The notes below the pieces were generated by a model. That model saw nothing but the letters and a program-made list of their open reading frames with translations, made no database searches and had not been told where the DNA came from. Below, one piece after another: positions 35,412-43,789 of a stretch of DNA of 64,000 bases. Every line of letters begins with the position of its first letter. Position 1 is the stretch's first letter. The stretch spans positions 1 to 64,000 of the forward strand of contig JAFLSV010000001.1 of assembly GCA_022510785.1 (NCBI GenBank), written 5' to 3'. Made by a program: the position numbers and the translations under genes. The DNA comes from Desulfovibrionaceae bacterium. GTDB lineage: Bacteria > Desulfobacterota > Desulfovibrionia > Desulfovibrionales > Desulfovibrionaceae.

Positions 35412-35911
35412 TGATGCAAACCGTGCAGTGGGTTGCGGGCCGGCTGAATCCATCCCGGCATCGCCGTGCCGCCTTGCGCGCCGCCCGGCGCATGGGCCTG
35501 ATACTTCTTGTGCTGCTCTGCGCCGCGGCGGGATGCGGCAAAAAGGGCTTGCCCCTGCCCGACTATTCCCGGCAGATGTTTTCCTGGCGCAATGTGTTCG
35601 CCACCCTGTCCGAAGACGGATGCCTCAGTGTTTCCGGAGCGGTGGGCGGCGAAACGCAGAATCTGGCCTTCATGGTGCTGGAGCTGGAGCCCCTGGACGC
35701 CGCCTGTGCGGGCTGTCCCTTTGTTCCGCAGGAAAGCTACCGCATTGACGCGACGGATGCGTGGGAAAGCCCCGGCGGACAAACCTTCCGTTTCGCCTAT
35801 TGTCCGGCCGCGCGTGACGAGGCCTATCGCTGGAGGCTGGTAGGGCGCAATGTCTTCTCCAGCCTGCCCCCTGCGGCCACTCCGGTGCGCACGGCGGGAA
35901 AAGGGCAATAG
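35411..35911 (+). CDS. Small lipoprotein of unknown function
   Basis: The protein has 166 residues. After a basic N-terminus there is a hydrophobic segment (MGLILLVLLCAAAG) ending in a lipobox-like CAAAGC followed by GKKGLPLP, so export and lipidation at the cysteine are likely. The start could also be the internal Met before GLILLV. The mature part has paired cysteines (DACAGCPF, FAYC) and no recognised domain. It overlaps the mutS stop and is probably co-transcribed with it. The GCGKKG-PLP start is reminiscent of small LptM/YifL-type lipoproteins, but the rest is longer. Confidence 0.7.
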   Translation: MMQTVQWVAGRLNPSRHRRAALRAARRMGLILLVLLCAAAGCGKKGLPLPDYSRQMFSWRNVFATLSEDGCLSVSGAVGGETQNLAFMVLELEPLDAACAGCPFVPQESYRIDATDAWESPGGQTFRFAYCPAARDEAYRWRLVGRNVFSSLPPAATPVRTAGKGQ

Positions 35912-35974
35912 CCGCTTTTCCCGCGCCGGGTGCCCGCATGGGCGTGGCGTTTCCGCCTGTGACTGACGCCGCGC

Positions 35975-35992
35975 CTCCGGGCGGTTCCGGAG
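35975..35992. terminator. Short hairpin between convergent genes
   Basis: CTCCGG and CCGGAG flank a six-base loop between the lipoprotein gene and the convergent regulator gene. There is no T-run, so its role as terminator is uncertain. Confidence 0.3.
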
Positions 35993-36026
35993 GAGCGGGA
36001 CATGAGGGCACGCCCGGGGATGGGGC

Positions 36027-37703
36027 TCACCCGGCTGCCGCGCAAACGGCCTCCCAGCTCAGACCGTGACTTTTCAGGTACTTGTTGAGGCGCGCGGTAT
36101 CGTCGGCGCTGCGCTTTTTTTCGCGGGATCGGGCGAACAGTTTCCGGCCCGCCTCACTGCGGCTGGCCGAGGCCCGGCATACGGCGATAACTTCTTCCAG
36201 CTGCACGGCGTCAAACAGATCCCGTTCCTCGGGCGGCGGAAGGAGTCCCCGGCGGGCAAGTTCTTTCTGAAGAGGAAAGCGCGTATCCCCGCAAAGAGCT
36301 TCCGGGCTGCGTTCCGGCGGCACGGCATGCGGATGCCCGCGTTTCCATTTTGCGCGCAGCAGGGCTATTTCCTGTTCCACCGTGTCTTCATCAATAACGC
36401 CCTGAAAGGATCGGGTCAGCATGCGTTCCATGGAAGCCGCGAGCGTGCGGAAGTTGCTGGGCCAGACGGCTTCATCGGAAACCGCGAAATCAAGCCAGCG
36501 ACGCCTGGCGGCGGGCAGAAATTCCGCGAACAACCCCTTTTCCGCCGTAATGCGCCGAAGCTCGTAGTCCACATTGGGCTCAATATCTTCCCTGCGCTCG
36601 GAAAGGGCGGGCAAATCAAAATGCCACAGATTGATGCGGGAAAAGAGGTCAAGGCGGAAACTGCCCGTCCGCACATCATCAACCAGACGGCGGTTGCTGG
36701 CGCAGATCAGCTGAAAATTGCTCTCCACTTCCCTGTCCGAGCCAAAGGGCATAAAGCGCTTTTCCTCAATGGCCTTAAGAAGCAGCACCTGAATATCCGG
36801 CGTCAGCTCTCCGACTTCATCCAGAAAGAGAATGCCGTTGTTCGCCGCGCGCAGCAGGCCTTCACGGGCCTGATTGGCTCCGGTGAACGAGCCCTTCACA
36901 TGTCCGAACAGGGTGGAGAGCGCGCTGTCTCCCCTCAGTGTGGCGCAGTTGACCGAGATAAAGTGCCCGGACACCATGCCCCGGTCATGCCGCAGTTCAT
37001 AGATGCGGCGGGCAAGCTGCGATTTGCCGGAACCGGTAGGCCCGGAAAGCAGAATGGGCGCGGAGGAATGCAGGGCGACATGCTCAATGTCCCGGATCAG
37101 GCCATTGAATGCCGCATTGCCTGTTTTTATTGAAGACTTGAGAAAATCCAGCGTATCGCTGCGATTCCTCTCGTATTGTCCGATTTCTGAAATCCATCGG
37201 CTGATTTTCCCCTCGTAAACTTCCGCAAACCAGTCTCTTTCGCCTGTATCCCGTTCCCGGCGCAGATGCACGATGCGCAGGGGCAGGTTGTGCAGATTGA
37301 TGAGCAGAATAAGCATGAAGGCATGGGCGAACAGGTTGCCGCTGGAAAAGTACATGTAGTAGTCGAAGCTTCCGGCATCAAAGGTAAAGCGCGAAAAAAA
37401 GCCGCTGAAAAAGCGGTAGGATGTGTGAATATCGCGCACGGTGAAATCGTTTTTGGTCTTGACTGGGACAAAGCTGATGCGGGTGCCCCTGTTCGCTTTT
37501 TTCAGTTCGGCGTAAAAAAGACGGATGTACTTGCGCCCGGTCGGGTTGATGAACAGATAGAGGCGGTGGATGGGAAAATCTTCCAGCGAAAGCAGCTCAA
37601 TGAATTGCCGCCATTTGGATTCCCTTTCCGCGGGGTTCAGCACCACATAGTCGCGGGGGATGGTGGCGAACACGATATTCCGTTTTGCCGATGCCGTGGA
37701 CAT
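36027..37703 (-). CDS. RtcR-like sigma-54 activator with N-terminal CARF domain, not linked to rtcBA
   Basis: The protein has 558 residues from ATG at 37703 (a GTG ten codons upstream is possible) and aligns by eye over its full length with E. coli RtcR. Residues 1-190 are a CARF-type sensor; the ligand-loop region reads YFSSGNLF where RtcR has ITTGTHV. The linker TLDFLKSSIKTGNAAFN is conserved. The AAA+ domain has Walker A GPTGSGKS at 221-228, the sigma-54 contact loop GSFTGA near 271-276 (usually GAFTGA) and ILFLDEVGEL. The C-terminus matches the RtcR helix-turn-helix region. RtcR normally activates the RtcBA RNA-repair operon after sensing RNA with 2',3'-cyclic phosphate ends. Here no RNA-repair genes are present and the divergent neighbour is a flavoprotein-TRAP operon with a sigma-54 promoter. 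Confidence 0.9.
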   Translation of the reverse strand: MSTASAKRNIVFATIPRDYVVLNPAERESKWRQFIELLSLEDFPIHRLYLFINPTGRKYIRLFYAELKKANRGTRISFVPVKTKNDFTVRDIHTSYRFFSGFFSRFTFDAGSFDYYMYFSSGNLFAHAFMLILLINLHNLPLRIVHLRRERDTGERDWFAEVYEGKISRWISEIGQYERNRSDTLDFLKSSIKTGNAAFNGLIRDIEHVALHSSAPILLSGPTGSGKSQLARRIYELRHDRGMVSGHFISVNCATLRGDSALSTLFGHVKGSFTGANQAREGLLRAANNGILFLDEVGELTPDIQVLLLKAIEEKRFMPFGSDREVESNFQLICASNRRLVDDVRTGSFRLDLFSRINLWHFDLPALSERREDIEPNVDYELRRITAEKGLFAEFLPAARRRWLDFAVSDEAVWPSNFRTLAASMERMLTRSFQGVIDEDTVEQEIALLRAKWKRGHPHAVPPERSPEALCGDTRFPLQKELARRGLLPPPEERDLFDAVQLEEVIAVCRASASRSEAGRKLFARSREKKRSADDTARLNKYLKSHGLSWEAVCAAAG

Positions 37704-37770
37704 GACCTGCACCCGGTTTGAAGTGTTTTTCACAAAATAGAAAAAATTGTGACCTAAGTCAAGAAAATAA

Positions 37771-37814
37771 TCTGATAGTACCAGATAAATAGATGATAAT
37801 CAGATAATATTCTG
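37771..37814. promoter_or_regulatory. Candidate enhancer (UAS) for the RtcR-like activator
   Basis: The AT-rich intergenic region contains TCTG-N7-CAGA (37771-37785) and CAGA-N6-TCTG (37801-37814), with CAGATAA occurring twice 19 bases apart. They lie about 90-135 bases upstream of the predicted sigma-54 start site, the usual distance for activator sites. Confidence 0.5.
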
Positions 37815-37878
37815 TTATAAAAAAGGTAAAAATTTTTCTATCTCCCTGTTTTACAAGGATATCATGAAAAATCATGGC

Positions 37879-37894
37879 TGGCATACGTTTTGCT
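37879..37894 (+). promoter_or_regulatory. Sigma-54 (-24/-12) promoter
   Basis: TGGCATACGTTTTGCT matches the consensus TGGCACG-N4-TTGCW at all but two positions, with exactly ten bases between the invariant GG and GC. Transcription would start near 37905, inside the 5' extension of the next reading frame, which supports the later ATG at 37957 as the true start. Confidence 0.85.
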
Positions 37895-37956
37895 TTTTTG
37901 GATCAGATATTGCGGGCATATGGCAGCCCGGAACACTGTTTCACAAAGGAGTACAC

Positions 37957-39624
37957 ATGCGCGTCACAAAAAAGGATTGGGGCTCGCTGTACGAGACGGA
38001 TGTGCTCATCCTCGGCACCGGGGCTTCCGGTATGGGGGCGGCGCTCAAGGCGGCGGAAAAGCATGCCGATGTGCTCATGCTCGGGAAGGGCACGCTGGAA
38101 AGTTCCGGCTCCCTTGGCGGGGGAAATGATCACTTCATGGCCGTGCTGGATACGGATGAGGCGTATGATGATCTGGAAAGCTTCGTGAATTTTTACATGA
38201 AATCCGCGTATGGCTATAAACGCGAGCAGCTTGTGCAGTGGCACGATGCCTTCGCGCCCTGTCTGGCCGTCCTTGACGAAGTGGGTACGGAGTTCAAGCC
38301 CAAAGATGGCGGCGGGCGCTACCGCTCCGTCGGATTCGGCCAGCCGGGAGCGTGGTGGCTGCATATTGTCAACGGCCGCACCATCAAGCGCAATCTGGCG
38401 AAAAAAATACGCAAGCTGGACGGCGTTTGCGTTCTGGACGACATCCAGATAACGCGCATGTTCGCCAGGGACGGCAAGGTCACAGGCTGCATGGGCTTCC
38501 ATGTGCTGAGCGGTGAAACCGTGGCCGTGGCCTGCAAGACCGCCGTCAACTGCCTGGGCTGGCATGCCCAGCGTGCCGCCAACAACTCCACCAACAATCC
38601 GTTCAACTGCTGGTTCACGCCGTTTACCACAGGCAGTTACTTCACACAGGCCTATCAGATCGGCGCGGCGGTCATCAACGCGGACATATCCGGCCGCGCC
38701 ACCATGCTTCCCAAAGGCTGGGGCGCGCCGGGCATGAACGGCATCAACAATATGGGCGGCCATGAGCTTAATGCCCTGGGCGAGCGCTTTATGGGCAAGT
38801 ATGACCCCATGTGGGAAAACGGCAGGCGCCGCAATCAGATCATGGGCACAGAGCAGGAACAGCTGGAGGGTTCCGGCCCCCCGTTCTATATGGACATGCG
38901 CCATTTCAGTCCTGAAGACGCCTACCATCTGCAATATGTGCTCATGCCCGCGGACAAGGAAACCTATCTGGATTACTGCGCCGCGCGCGGCATTGACTTC
39001 CGCACCACGCCGCTGGAAGTGGAAATAGGCGAAATGGCGCTTTCCGGCATGCTGCTGGCGGACGAGCGTATGGAAACTACCGTGAAGGGGCTGTTTGCAG
39101 GCTGCAATTTCACCAGTTTTTCCGGCGCCATGTGCGGGGGCTATGTGGCCATGAACCACGCGGCCGACGACGCGGCGAAGTATGGGATGCCCTCTCTTGA
39201 TGAAGGCGAAATCCGCGCATGGAAGGACAAGGATGAAGCCCCGCTGCGCAACAACGCCCCCAATACCCTGACGTATATGGATTTTGAAAATCCTATTCGC
39301 CAGGTCATGGATTATTACGCGGGCTTCCGGCGCAACATGCCCGGCATGAAACTGGCGCTGGAAAAGCTGGGACTTATTGCGTCCCACAAGGAAAAGGTCA
39401 AGGCGAAGAATCTGCATGAGCTGATGCGTCTGCACGAAGCCTTTGACTTGCTTGAACTGTGCCGCATGCACCTTGACGCATGTCTTCAGCGCAAGGAAAG
39501 CGGGCGGGGCATGTACAAGCTGGCTGATTATCCTGATTTGGATCCCTCGCTGGACAAGGGTCTGGTCGTCCGGCAGGAAGCCGGCGCGCCCGTGTATTCC
39601 TGGCTGGAAAAACAGGCACAGTAG
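37957..39624 (+). CDS. AprA/FrdA-family FAD-dependent oxidoreductase
   Basis: The protein has 555 residues from the ATG after AAAGGAG; an in-frame ATG at 37864 lies upstream of the sigma-54 promoter and is rejected. The FAD-binding motif GTGASG is at 20-25. The sequence reads like the flavoprotein family of fumarate reductase and adenylylsulfate reductase, with AprA-like traits: GPPFYMDMRH, and a C-terminal region NLHELMRLHEAFDLLELCRMHLDA then a closing YPDLDPSLDK. No signal peptide or Tat motif is visible, so it is probably cytoplasmic. It is shorter than AprA (~660) and sits with a two-cluster ferredoxin and a TRAP importer, suggesting oxidation or reduction of an imported organic acid or sulfonate. 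The substrate is unknown. Confidence 0.85.
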   Translation: MRVTKKDWGSLYETDVLILGTGASGMGAALKAAEKHADVLMLGKGTLESSGSLGGGNDHFMAVLDTDEAYDDLESFVNFYMKSAYGYKREQLVQWHDAFAPCLAVLDEVGTEFKPKDGGGRYRSVGFGQPGAWWLHIVNGRTIKRNLAKKIRKLDGVCVLDDIQITRMFARDGKVTGCMGFHVLSGETVAVACKTAVNCLGWHAQRAANNSTNNPFNCWFTPFTTGSYFTQAYQIGAAVINADISGRATMLPKGWGAPGMNGINNMGGHELNALGERFMGKYDPMWENGRRRNQIMGTEQEQLEGSGPPFYMDMRHFSPEDAYHLQYVLMPADKETYLDYCAARGIDFRTTPLEVEIGEMALSGMLLADERMETTVKGLFAGCNFTSFSGAMCGGYVAMNHAADDAAKYGMPSLDEGEIRAWKDKDEAPLRNNAPNTLTYMDFENPIRQVMDYYAGFRRNMPGMKLALEKLGLIASHKEKVKAKNLHELMRLHEAFDLLELCRMHLDACLQRKESGRGMYKLADYPDLDPSLDKGLVVRQEAGAPVYSWLEKQAQ

Positions 39625-39684
39625 GCACGGTGCCTGATTGGCAGATATTTTTCATCATGGAACGCTCTATACCGGAGAAACGAC

Positions 39685-39897
39685 ATGCCTCCTCTTTTCG
39701 ACAGTGAAAAATGCATACGCTGCGGCATGTGCGTGCGGGATTGTCCGGCCTATATTCTGGATCTGGACAAAAAGCATGACAAAACCCCGCACGTCATTGA
39801 GGAATACCGGCTGGAATGCTGGCATTGCGGCAATTGCCGCATTAGTTGCCCGCGTGAGGCCATATCCTTTGAGTTCCCCCTTTACACGCTGGTCTGA
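39685..39897 (+). CDS. AprB-like 2x[4Fe-4S] ferredoxin
   Basis: The protein has 70 residues and two complete cluster motifs, CIRCGMCVRDCP and CWHCGNCRISCP, each providing three cysteines plus the distant CP cysteine for the other cluster. The second resembles the ECWxCxxC region of AprB, but the long C-terminal tail that AprB wraps around AprA is missing. A GGAGA sequence precedes the ATG. It lies 60 bases after the flavoprotein gene and most likely forms its electron-transfer subunit. Confidence 0.88.
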   Translation: MPPLFDSEKCIRCGMCVRDCPAYILDLDKKHDKTPHVIEEYRLECWHCGNCRISCPREAISFEFPLYTLV

Positions 39898-39916
39898 CAG
39901 CACAAGGAAGCAAACC

Positions 39917-40999
39917 ATGAAAAACAGAGTGATTCGTTGTCTGATGGCACTGGCGCTCGGCGTTGCCGCGGCAAGTCCCGCCATGGCGGCCCCGGAGTAC
40001 ATCCTTTCCCTCAACCTGAGCATTGCTCCCATACACAACCGCTGGAACAAGGCCCTTAAACCCTGGGCTGACGAAATTGAAAAACGCAGCGGCGGCCGGG
40101 TTGTCATTGAGCCCTATTTCGCCCAGGCCATCAGCCCGCAGGCGGAAGTCGTGGAATCCGTGCGCTCCGGTCTTGCCGATATAGGCGAAGCCACCTTCAC
40201 GGTGGGCGGCCTGGGCCGTTATCCCTTCCATGAGCAGCTGCTCAATCTGGTCAAGCCCAGCAACTGCACCGTGGATCCCGTGACGCTGGTCAGCGGCTTG
40301 CATAAGGCCTTCCCCGAGCAGGCCGCCGCCGATACCAAGGGCACCAGGCTCCTGTTCCTGGAAGGGCACAGCGTGGGCATGCTCATCGGCACGCGCGACA
40401 AGCCCATCACCAAGCTTGAAGACCTCAAGGGCATGAAAATCGGTGTCGGTGGCGGCGGCATCCGCGTGGAGCGCATGAAGAAGCTTGGCGCCACCGTGGT
40501 GGGCGTGACCATCTCCGACATGTACATGTCACTGGAAAAGGGCGTTATCGACGGCGCGGTCGTTGATGGCGACGTGCTCATTTCCCGGAAAATCGGGGAC
40601 ATCATCAAGCACATGACGCTGGTGAACATGGGCGGCAGTGTGTTCTACTGTGTGATGAATCCCCAGAGTTATGAAAACCTGCCGCCGGATCTGCGGCAGG
40701 TCATCGACGAGGTGTCCGCCGAGTACGCTCCTCAGGTGATGAAGGAATTCTGGGATACCATGCAGTATGCCAGTCTGGAAAAATGGATGAAGGAGCAGGG
40801 CGGCAAGGTCTATATGCTCAGCGCGGAGGATTACGCCAAGGCTGATGAGCTGGTGGAACCCACCTATGCGGAATGGGTGGAATTTTCCAAAAGCAAGGGC
40901 CTGCCTGCCGAGGATATTCTGGCGAAATTCCGTGAACTGGAAGCGGACTGCATGAAGCCTTGGGCTGATTCGCCCGCGGCAGCTCTGGTTTCCAGGTAG
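39917..40999 (+). CDS. TRAP transporter substrate-binding protein (DctP/TAXI-like)
   Basis: The protein has 360 residues from the ATG after AAGGAAG. A signal peptide (CLMALALGVAAASPAMA) precedes APEYILSLNLSIAP. It belongs to the DctP-type periplasmic binding family, with IHNRWNKALKPWADEIEKRSGGRV, FAQAISPQAEVVESVRSGLADIGEA and a GVGGGGIRVERMKKLGAT region; family members usually bind a carboxylate or sulfonate through a conserved arginine, probably the one in GGIRVERM. It should deliver an organic anion to the membrane subunit encoded next. An upstream-extended frame overlaps the ferredoxin gene and is not real. Confidence 0.93.
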   Translation: MKNRVIRCLMALALGVAAASPAMAAPEYILSLNLSIAPIHNRWNKALKPWADEIEKRSGGRVVIEPYFAQAISPQAEVVESVRSGLADIGEATFTVGGLGRYPFHEQLLNLVKPSNCTVDPVTLVSGLHKAFPEQAAADTKGTRLLFLEGHSVGMLIGTRDKPITKLEDLKGMKIGVGGGGIRVERMKKLGATVVGVTISDMYMSLEKGVIDGAVVDGDVLISRKIGDIIKHMTLVNMGGSVFYCVMNPQSYENLPPDLRQVIDEVSAEYAPQVMKEFWDTMQYASLEKWMKEQGGKVYMLSAEDYAKADELVEPTYAEWVEFSKSKGLPAEDILAKFRELEADCMKPWADSPAAALVSR

Positions 41000-41082
41000 T
41001 TTTCCCCCACGGGGCGGCCCTGTGCCGCCCCGTGCCTGTTTTTTCAGTCGCTTTAACATGGGCAGTCCCTCACGGAGCATCT

Positions 41083-43026
41083 ATGAGTTTGACTTCAGGA
41101 TCCCGTTCGGCATCGTCCGGCTCCGCGCCGGGTTCGTGTGCTGTGGCGGTCATGCGTTCCAGCGTCGCCCGATTGCGCAGGATGGAACCGCTGTGCAAGT
41201 GGTTCAGCTGCGCGGGCATGCTGTTTTTTCTGGTGATGGTTGTCATCACTGCACTGGATGTGGCTCTGCGCTACTTCTTTTCCAGACCGCTGAGCGGCAC
41301 CATTGAGCTGACTGAATTTTTCATGGTGATCGTGTTCTTTTCGTCTGTGGCCTACACGCAATGGACGGGAGGACATATTTTCATGGATGTGGTTACGGCA
41401 AAACTGAGCAAAAAACGGCAGCACCAGCTTAAGTTGATCACGGATATCTGGTCATTTGTCATGGTCGCGTATTGCATCGTGGCTATGCTGATATATGCTC
41501 ATACCAGCGATCTGTATTCTCCTGTGCTGGGTATTTCGCTTACGCCATTTATCTATTTTGCCGCATTTGGATGCACTCTTCTGTTTTTGACTTTACTGCA
41601 CGACGTTCTGGCCTCCATGCTGACAGTTTTGGAAGACAGCGGCACATTCTCCGTGCTGGTGACAATGACGCTGGCCGTGGCCGGGCTGCTGGCCGCTGGC
41701 TGGTTCATGCACCACCGCATTCCCGGCATGTCGGCAGTGACGCTGGGCCTGTGGGGCATGGCGTTCATGTTCTTCCTCTTTTTCATGGGGATGCCCGTGG
41801 CCTATGCGCTTATGGCCGCGTCGTTCGTTTTTCTCTCCAACATGCGCGGCCCGGTGGCGGCCTGGAACATGCTGGGCTCCTTCTGGTACAGCACGGTGTC
41901 CAGTTATGACTGGTCGCCGCTGATGTTTTTCCTGCTCATGGGCTATGTATGCTTTCAGGGGCAGTTCGGGGCGGATTTATACCGGGCCGCGCGCAGCTGG
42001 ATGGGACACTGGCGCGGCGGACTGGCCACGGGCAGCGTGTGTGCCTGCACGGCCTTCGGCGCGGTGGTGGGCGACTCGCTGGCGGGCAGCGTGGCCATGA
42101 GCGCCATCGCCCTGCCGGAAATGCGGCAGAGCGGCTACAGGGATGAGCTTTCCGTGGGCTGCCTGGCCTGCGCGGGCACCATCGGCAGCCTCATTCCGCC
42201 GAGCACCACGCTTATTCTTTACGGAGTGCTGGCCGAGCAGTCCATCGGCGAGCTCTTTATCGCCGGGGTCGTGCCCGGCCTGGTGTCCATGCTCTGCTTT
42301 ATTGCCATCATCGTGATCTGGACGCGCATAAACCCCATCGTGGGACCGGCCTCGCCGCGCGTTCCCCGCGGGGAAGCCCTGGCCTCCCTGAAGTCCGCGC
42401 TGCCCATCATGATTATCTTTATCACGGTCATCGGCGGCATCTACGGCGGCGTGTTCACCGCCACGGAAGGCGGCGGCGTGGGCGTGTTCGGCATGCTGGC
42501 TCTGGCCGTGGCGCTGGGGCGCATGAATTTTACCAAACTGAGCAAGGCGCTGACAGAATCGGCCAAATTCACCTCCATGTGCTTCGCGCTATTGGCTGGA
42601 GCCAATCTGCTGGGCTATTTCATGACGCTGAGCCGCATCCCCATGGTGCTGGCCAACGAGATCGCGGCCATGACCCTGCCGCCCATGCTGGTGATGATTG
42701 TCATCATTCTGGCTTTGTGCTTCCTGGGCTGTTTTATTCCCGCCATTCCCCTGGTGCTGATCTGCGTGCCTATCTTTGTGCCCATCGCCAAGGTTTTCGG
42801 CTGGAACCTGGTCTGGTTCGGGATTATTACCACCCTGATCAAGAACATGGCCTGCATTACGCCACCCTTCGGCATTAATCTGTTCGTCATGAAGGGAATA
42901 GCCGATGTGCCCATCAGCCTGATGTACCGGGCGTCCATGCCATTTATTGCGGGCCTGTTCCTCTGCGTGGGACTGATTATCGCCTTTCCGCAACTGGCGC
43001 TGTGGCTGCCCTCTATGATGCATTAA
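41083..43026 (+). CDS. Fused TRAP transporter membrane protein DctQM
   Basis: The protein has 647 residues from ATG at 41083 (CGGAG upstream). The first ~190 residues are the small DctQ subunit with four membrane spans (LCKWFSCAGMLFFLVMVVI, then the family-typical RYFFSRPLSGTIELTEF). They are joined by extra spans to a full DctM domain with FMGMPVAYALM, GDSLAGSVAMSAIALPEM, GTIGSLIPPSTTLILYGVLAEQ and the closing PPFGINLFVMKG. Fusion of Q and M is known in part of the TRAP family. It uses a sodium or proton gradient to import the substrate captured by the preceding binding protein. Confidence 0.93.
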   Translation: MSLTSGSRSASSGSAPGSCAVAVMRSSVARLRRMEPLCKWFSCAGMLFFLVMVVITALDVALRYFFSRPLSGTIELTEFFMVIVFFSSVAYTQWTGGHIFMDVVTAKLSKKRQHQLKLITDIWSFVMVAYCIVAMLIYAHTSDLYSPVLGISLTPFIYFAAFGCTLLFLTLLHDVLASMLTVLEDSGTFSVLVTMTLAVAGLLAAGWFMHHRIPGMSAVTLGLWGMAFMFFLFFMGMPVAYALMAASFVFLSNMRGPVAAWNMLGSFWYSTVSSYDWSPLMFFLLMGYVCFQGQFGADLYRAARSWMGHWRGGLATGSVCACTAFGAVVGDSLAGSVAMSAIALPEMRQSGYRDELSVGCLACAGTIGSLIPPSTTLILYGVLAEQSIGELFIAGVVPGLVSMLCFIAIIVIWTRINPIVGPASPRVPRGEALASLKSALPIMIIFITVIGGIYGGVFTATEGGGVGVFGMLALAVALGRMNFTKLSKALTESAKFTSMCFALLAGANLLGYFMTLSRIPMVLANEIAAMTLPPMLVMIVIILALCFLGCFIPAIPLVLICVPIFVPIAKVFGWNLVWFGIITTLIKNMACITPPFGINLFVMKGIADVPISLMYRASMPFIAGLFLCVGLIIAFPQLALWLPSMMH

Positions 43027-43039
43027 GCATGTATGCCCT

Positions 43040-43077
43040 GGGCGTTCCCGGAGAAAGACAGAACTCCGGGAATGCCC
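43040..43077 (+). terminator. Hairpin after the TRAP operon
   Basis: A 14-bp stem with one G-T pair (GGGCGTTCCCGGAG and partner) and a ten-base loop starts 14 bases after the dctQM stop. It has no T-run, so it may act in transcript stabilisation instead of termination. Confidence 0.5.
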
Positions 43078-43369
43078 TGCGCGGGCCGGAAGACGCTCGC
43101 CTGCGCGGAGGACTTTCCCTGATGACTGTGAGTTTTTTATGAGGGCGGGGACGCTTGGACGATGAAAATTTTTGCCGGAGTGAGCAAGGGGCATCATTGA
43201 CCGCTTTGCTGATTTCATGAAAAAAATTTCATGATATTTCACTGAAATAAAAAGTGTTTTTCGTTGAAGGAGTGAAAGTTTCGTCAGGGGCGGACAGTTG
43301 ACGGCAGGCTCTCAAGATGATGAACTGATATCTTCTCTGTCTGCCCCCCCGAAGCAAGGAGCCCCCGAT
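43078..43369. promoter_or_regulatory. Leader region of the thioesterase gene with inverted repeat
   Basis: No gene is seen here. CATGAAA and TTTCATG flank four A at 43216-43233, and the surrounding sequence is AT-rich, suggesting a promoter-operator region for the thioesterase gene. No confident -35/-10 pair was identified. Confidence 0.35.
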
Positions 43370-43789
43370 ATGGAATTTCCCGCCCCAGATGCCTGGCTGG
43401 CTCACCGCGTTTCCTATGGCGAAACGGACGCTATGGGTGTTTTGTATTATGCTGAATATATCCACATTTTTGAGCGGGCGCGGGGCGAATTTGGCCATGT
43501 GTGCGGCTGTTCCTACAAGGAAATAGAAGAACGGGGCATCCTTTTGCCCGTGCGTGAGGTGCAGTGCCGCTATCGCTCGCCTGCGCGCTACGATGACCTG
43601 ATTCAGGTTCATGTGGCCATTTCCGAATGGGGAAAGGCTTCCGTGCGTTTTGTGTACGCCCTGTACGATGAGACGCGGCACAAACTCCTGGCCGAGGGCA
43701 TGACTCAGCACGCCCTTGTCAACCGGGAGGGAAAGCCCGTGGCCGTGCCGGACTGGCTCAGGCGCGCGTTTTCTGCCCCGCTGGATTAA
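43370..43789 (+). CDS. YbgC-type acyl-CoA thioesterase
   Basis: The protein has 139 residues from the ATG after AAGGAGCCCCCGAT; a longer frame from 43298 adds 24 unconvincing residues. It is a single hotdog-fold domain of the 4-hydroxybenzoyl-CoA/YbgC family, with the catalytic-aspartate segment GETDAMGVLYYAEYIHIFERAR and then PVREVQCRYRSPARYDD. Family members hydrolyse short- or aromatic acyl-CoA. It might belong functionally with the preceding TRAP operon if the imported acid is handled as a CoA ester, but a separating hairpin argues for independent transcription. tolQ-type genes, its other common neighbours, are absent. Confidence 0.85.
   Translation: MEFPAPDAWLAHRVSYGETDAMGVLYYAEYIHIFERARGEFGHVCGCSYKEIEERGILLPVREVQCRYRSPARYDDLIQVHVAISEWGKASVRFVYALYDETRHKLLAEGMTQHALVNREGKPVAVPDWLRRAFSAPLD

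Noticed and set aside
36027..37703. CRISPR type III association of the CARF domain
   Set aside because: No repeat-spacer array or cas gene is visible; the full-length match is to the RtcR activator family.
37864..37956. Upstream ATG as start of the flavoprotein
   Set aside because: It precedes the sigma-54 promoter elements, has no good ribosome-binding site, and the family similarity begins only after the later ATG with AAAGGAG.
32282..39900. Search for rtcB/rtcA RNA-repair genes near the RtcR-like regulator
   Set aside because: None of the genes on either side has RNA ligase or cyclase features; mutS, a lipoprotein and the flavoprotein operon occupy the space.
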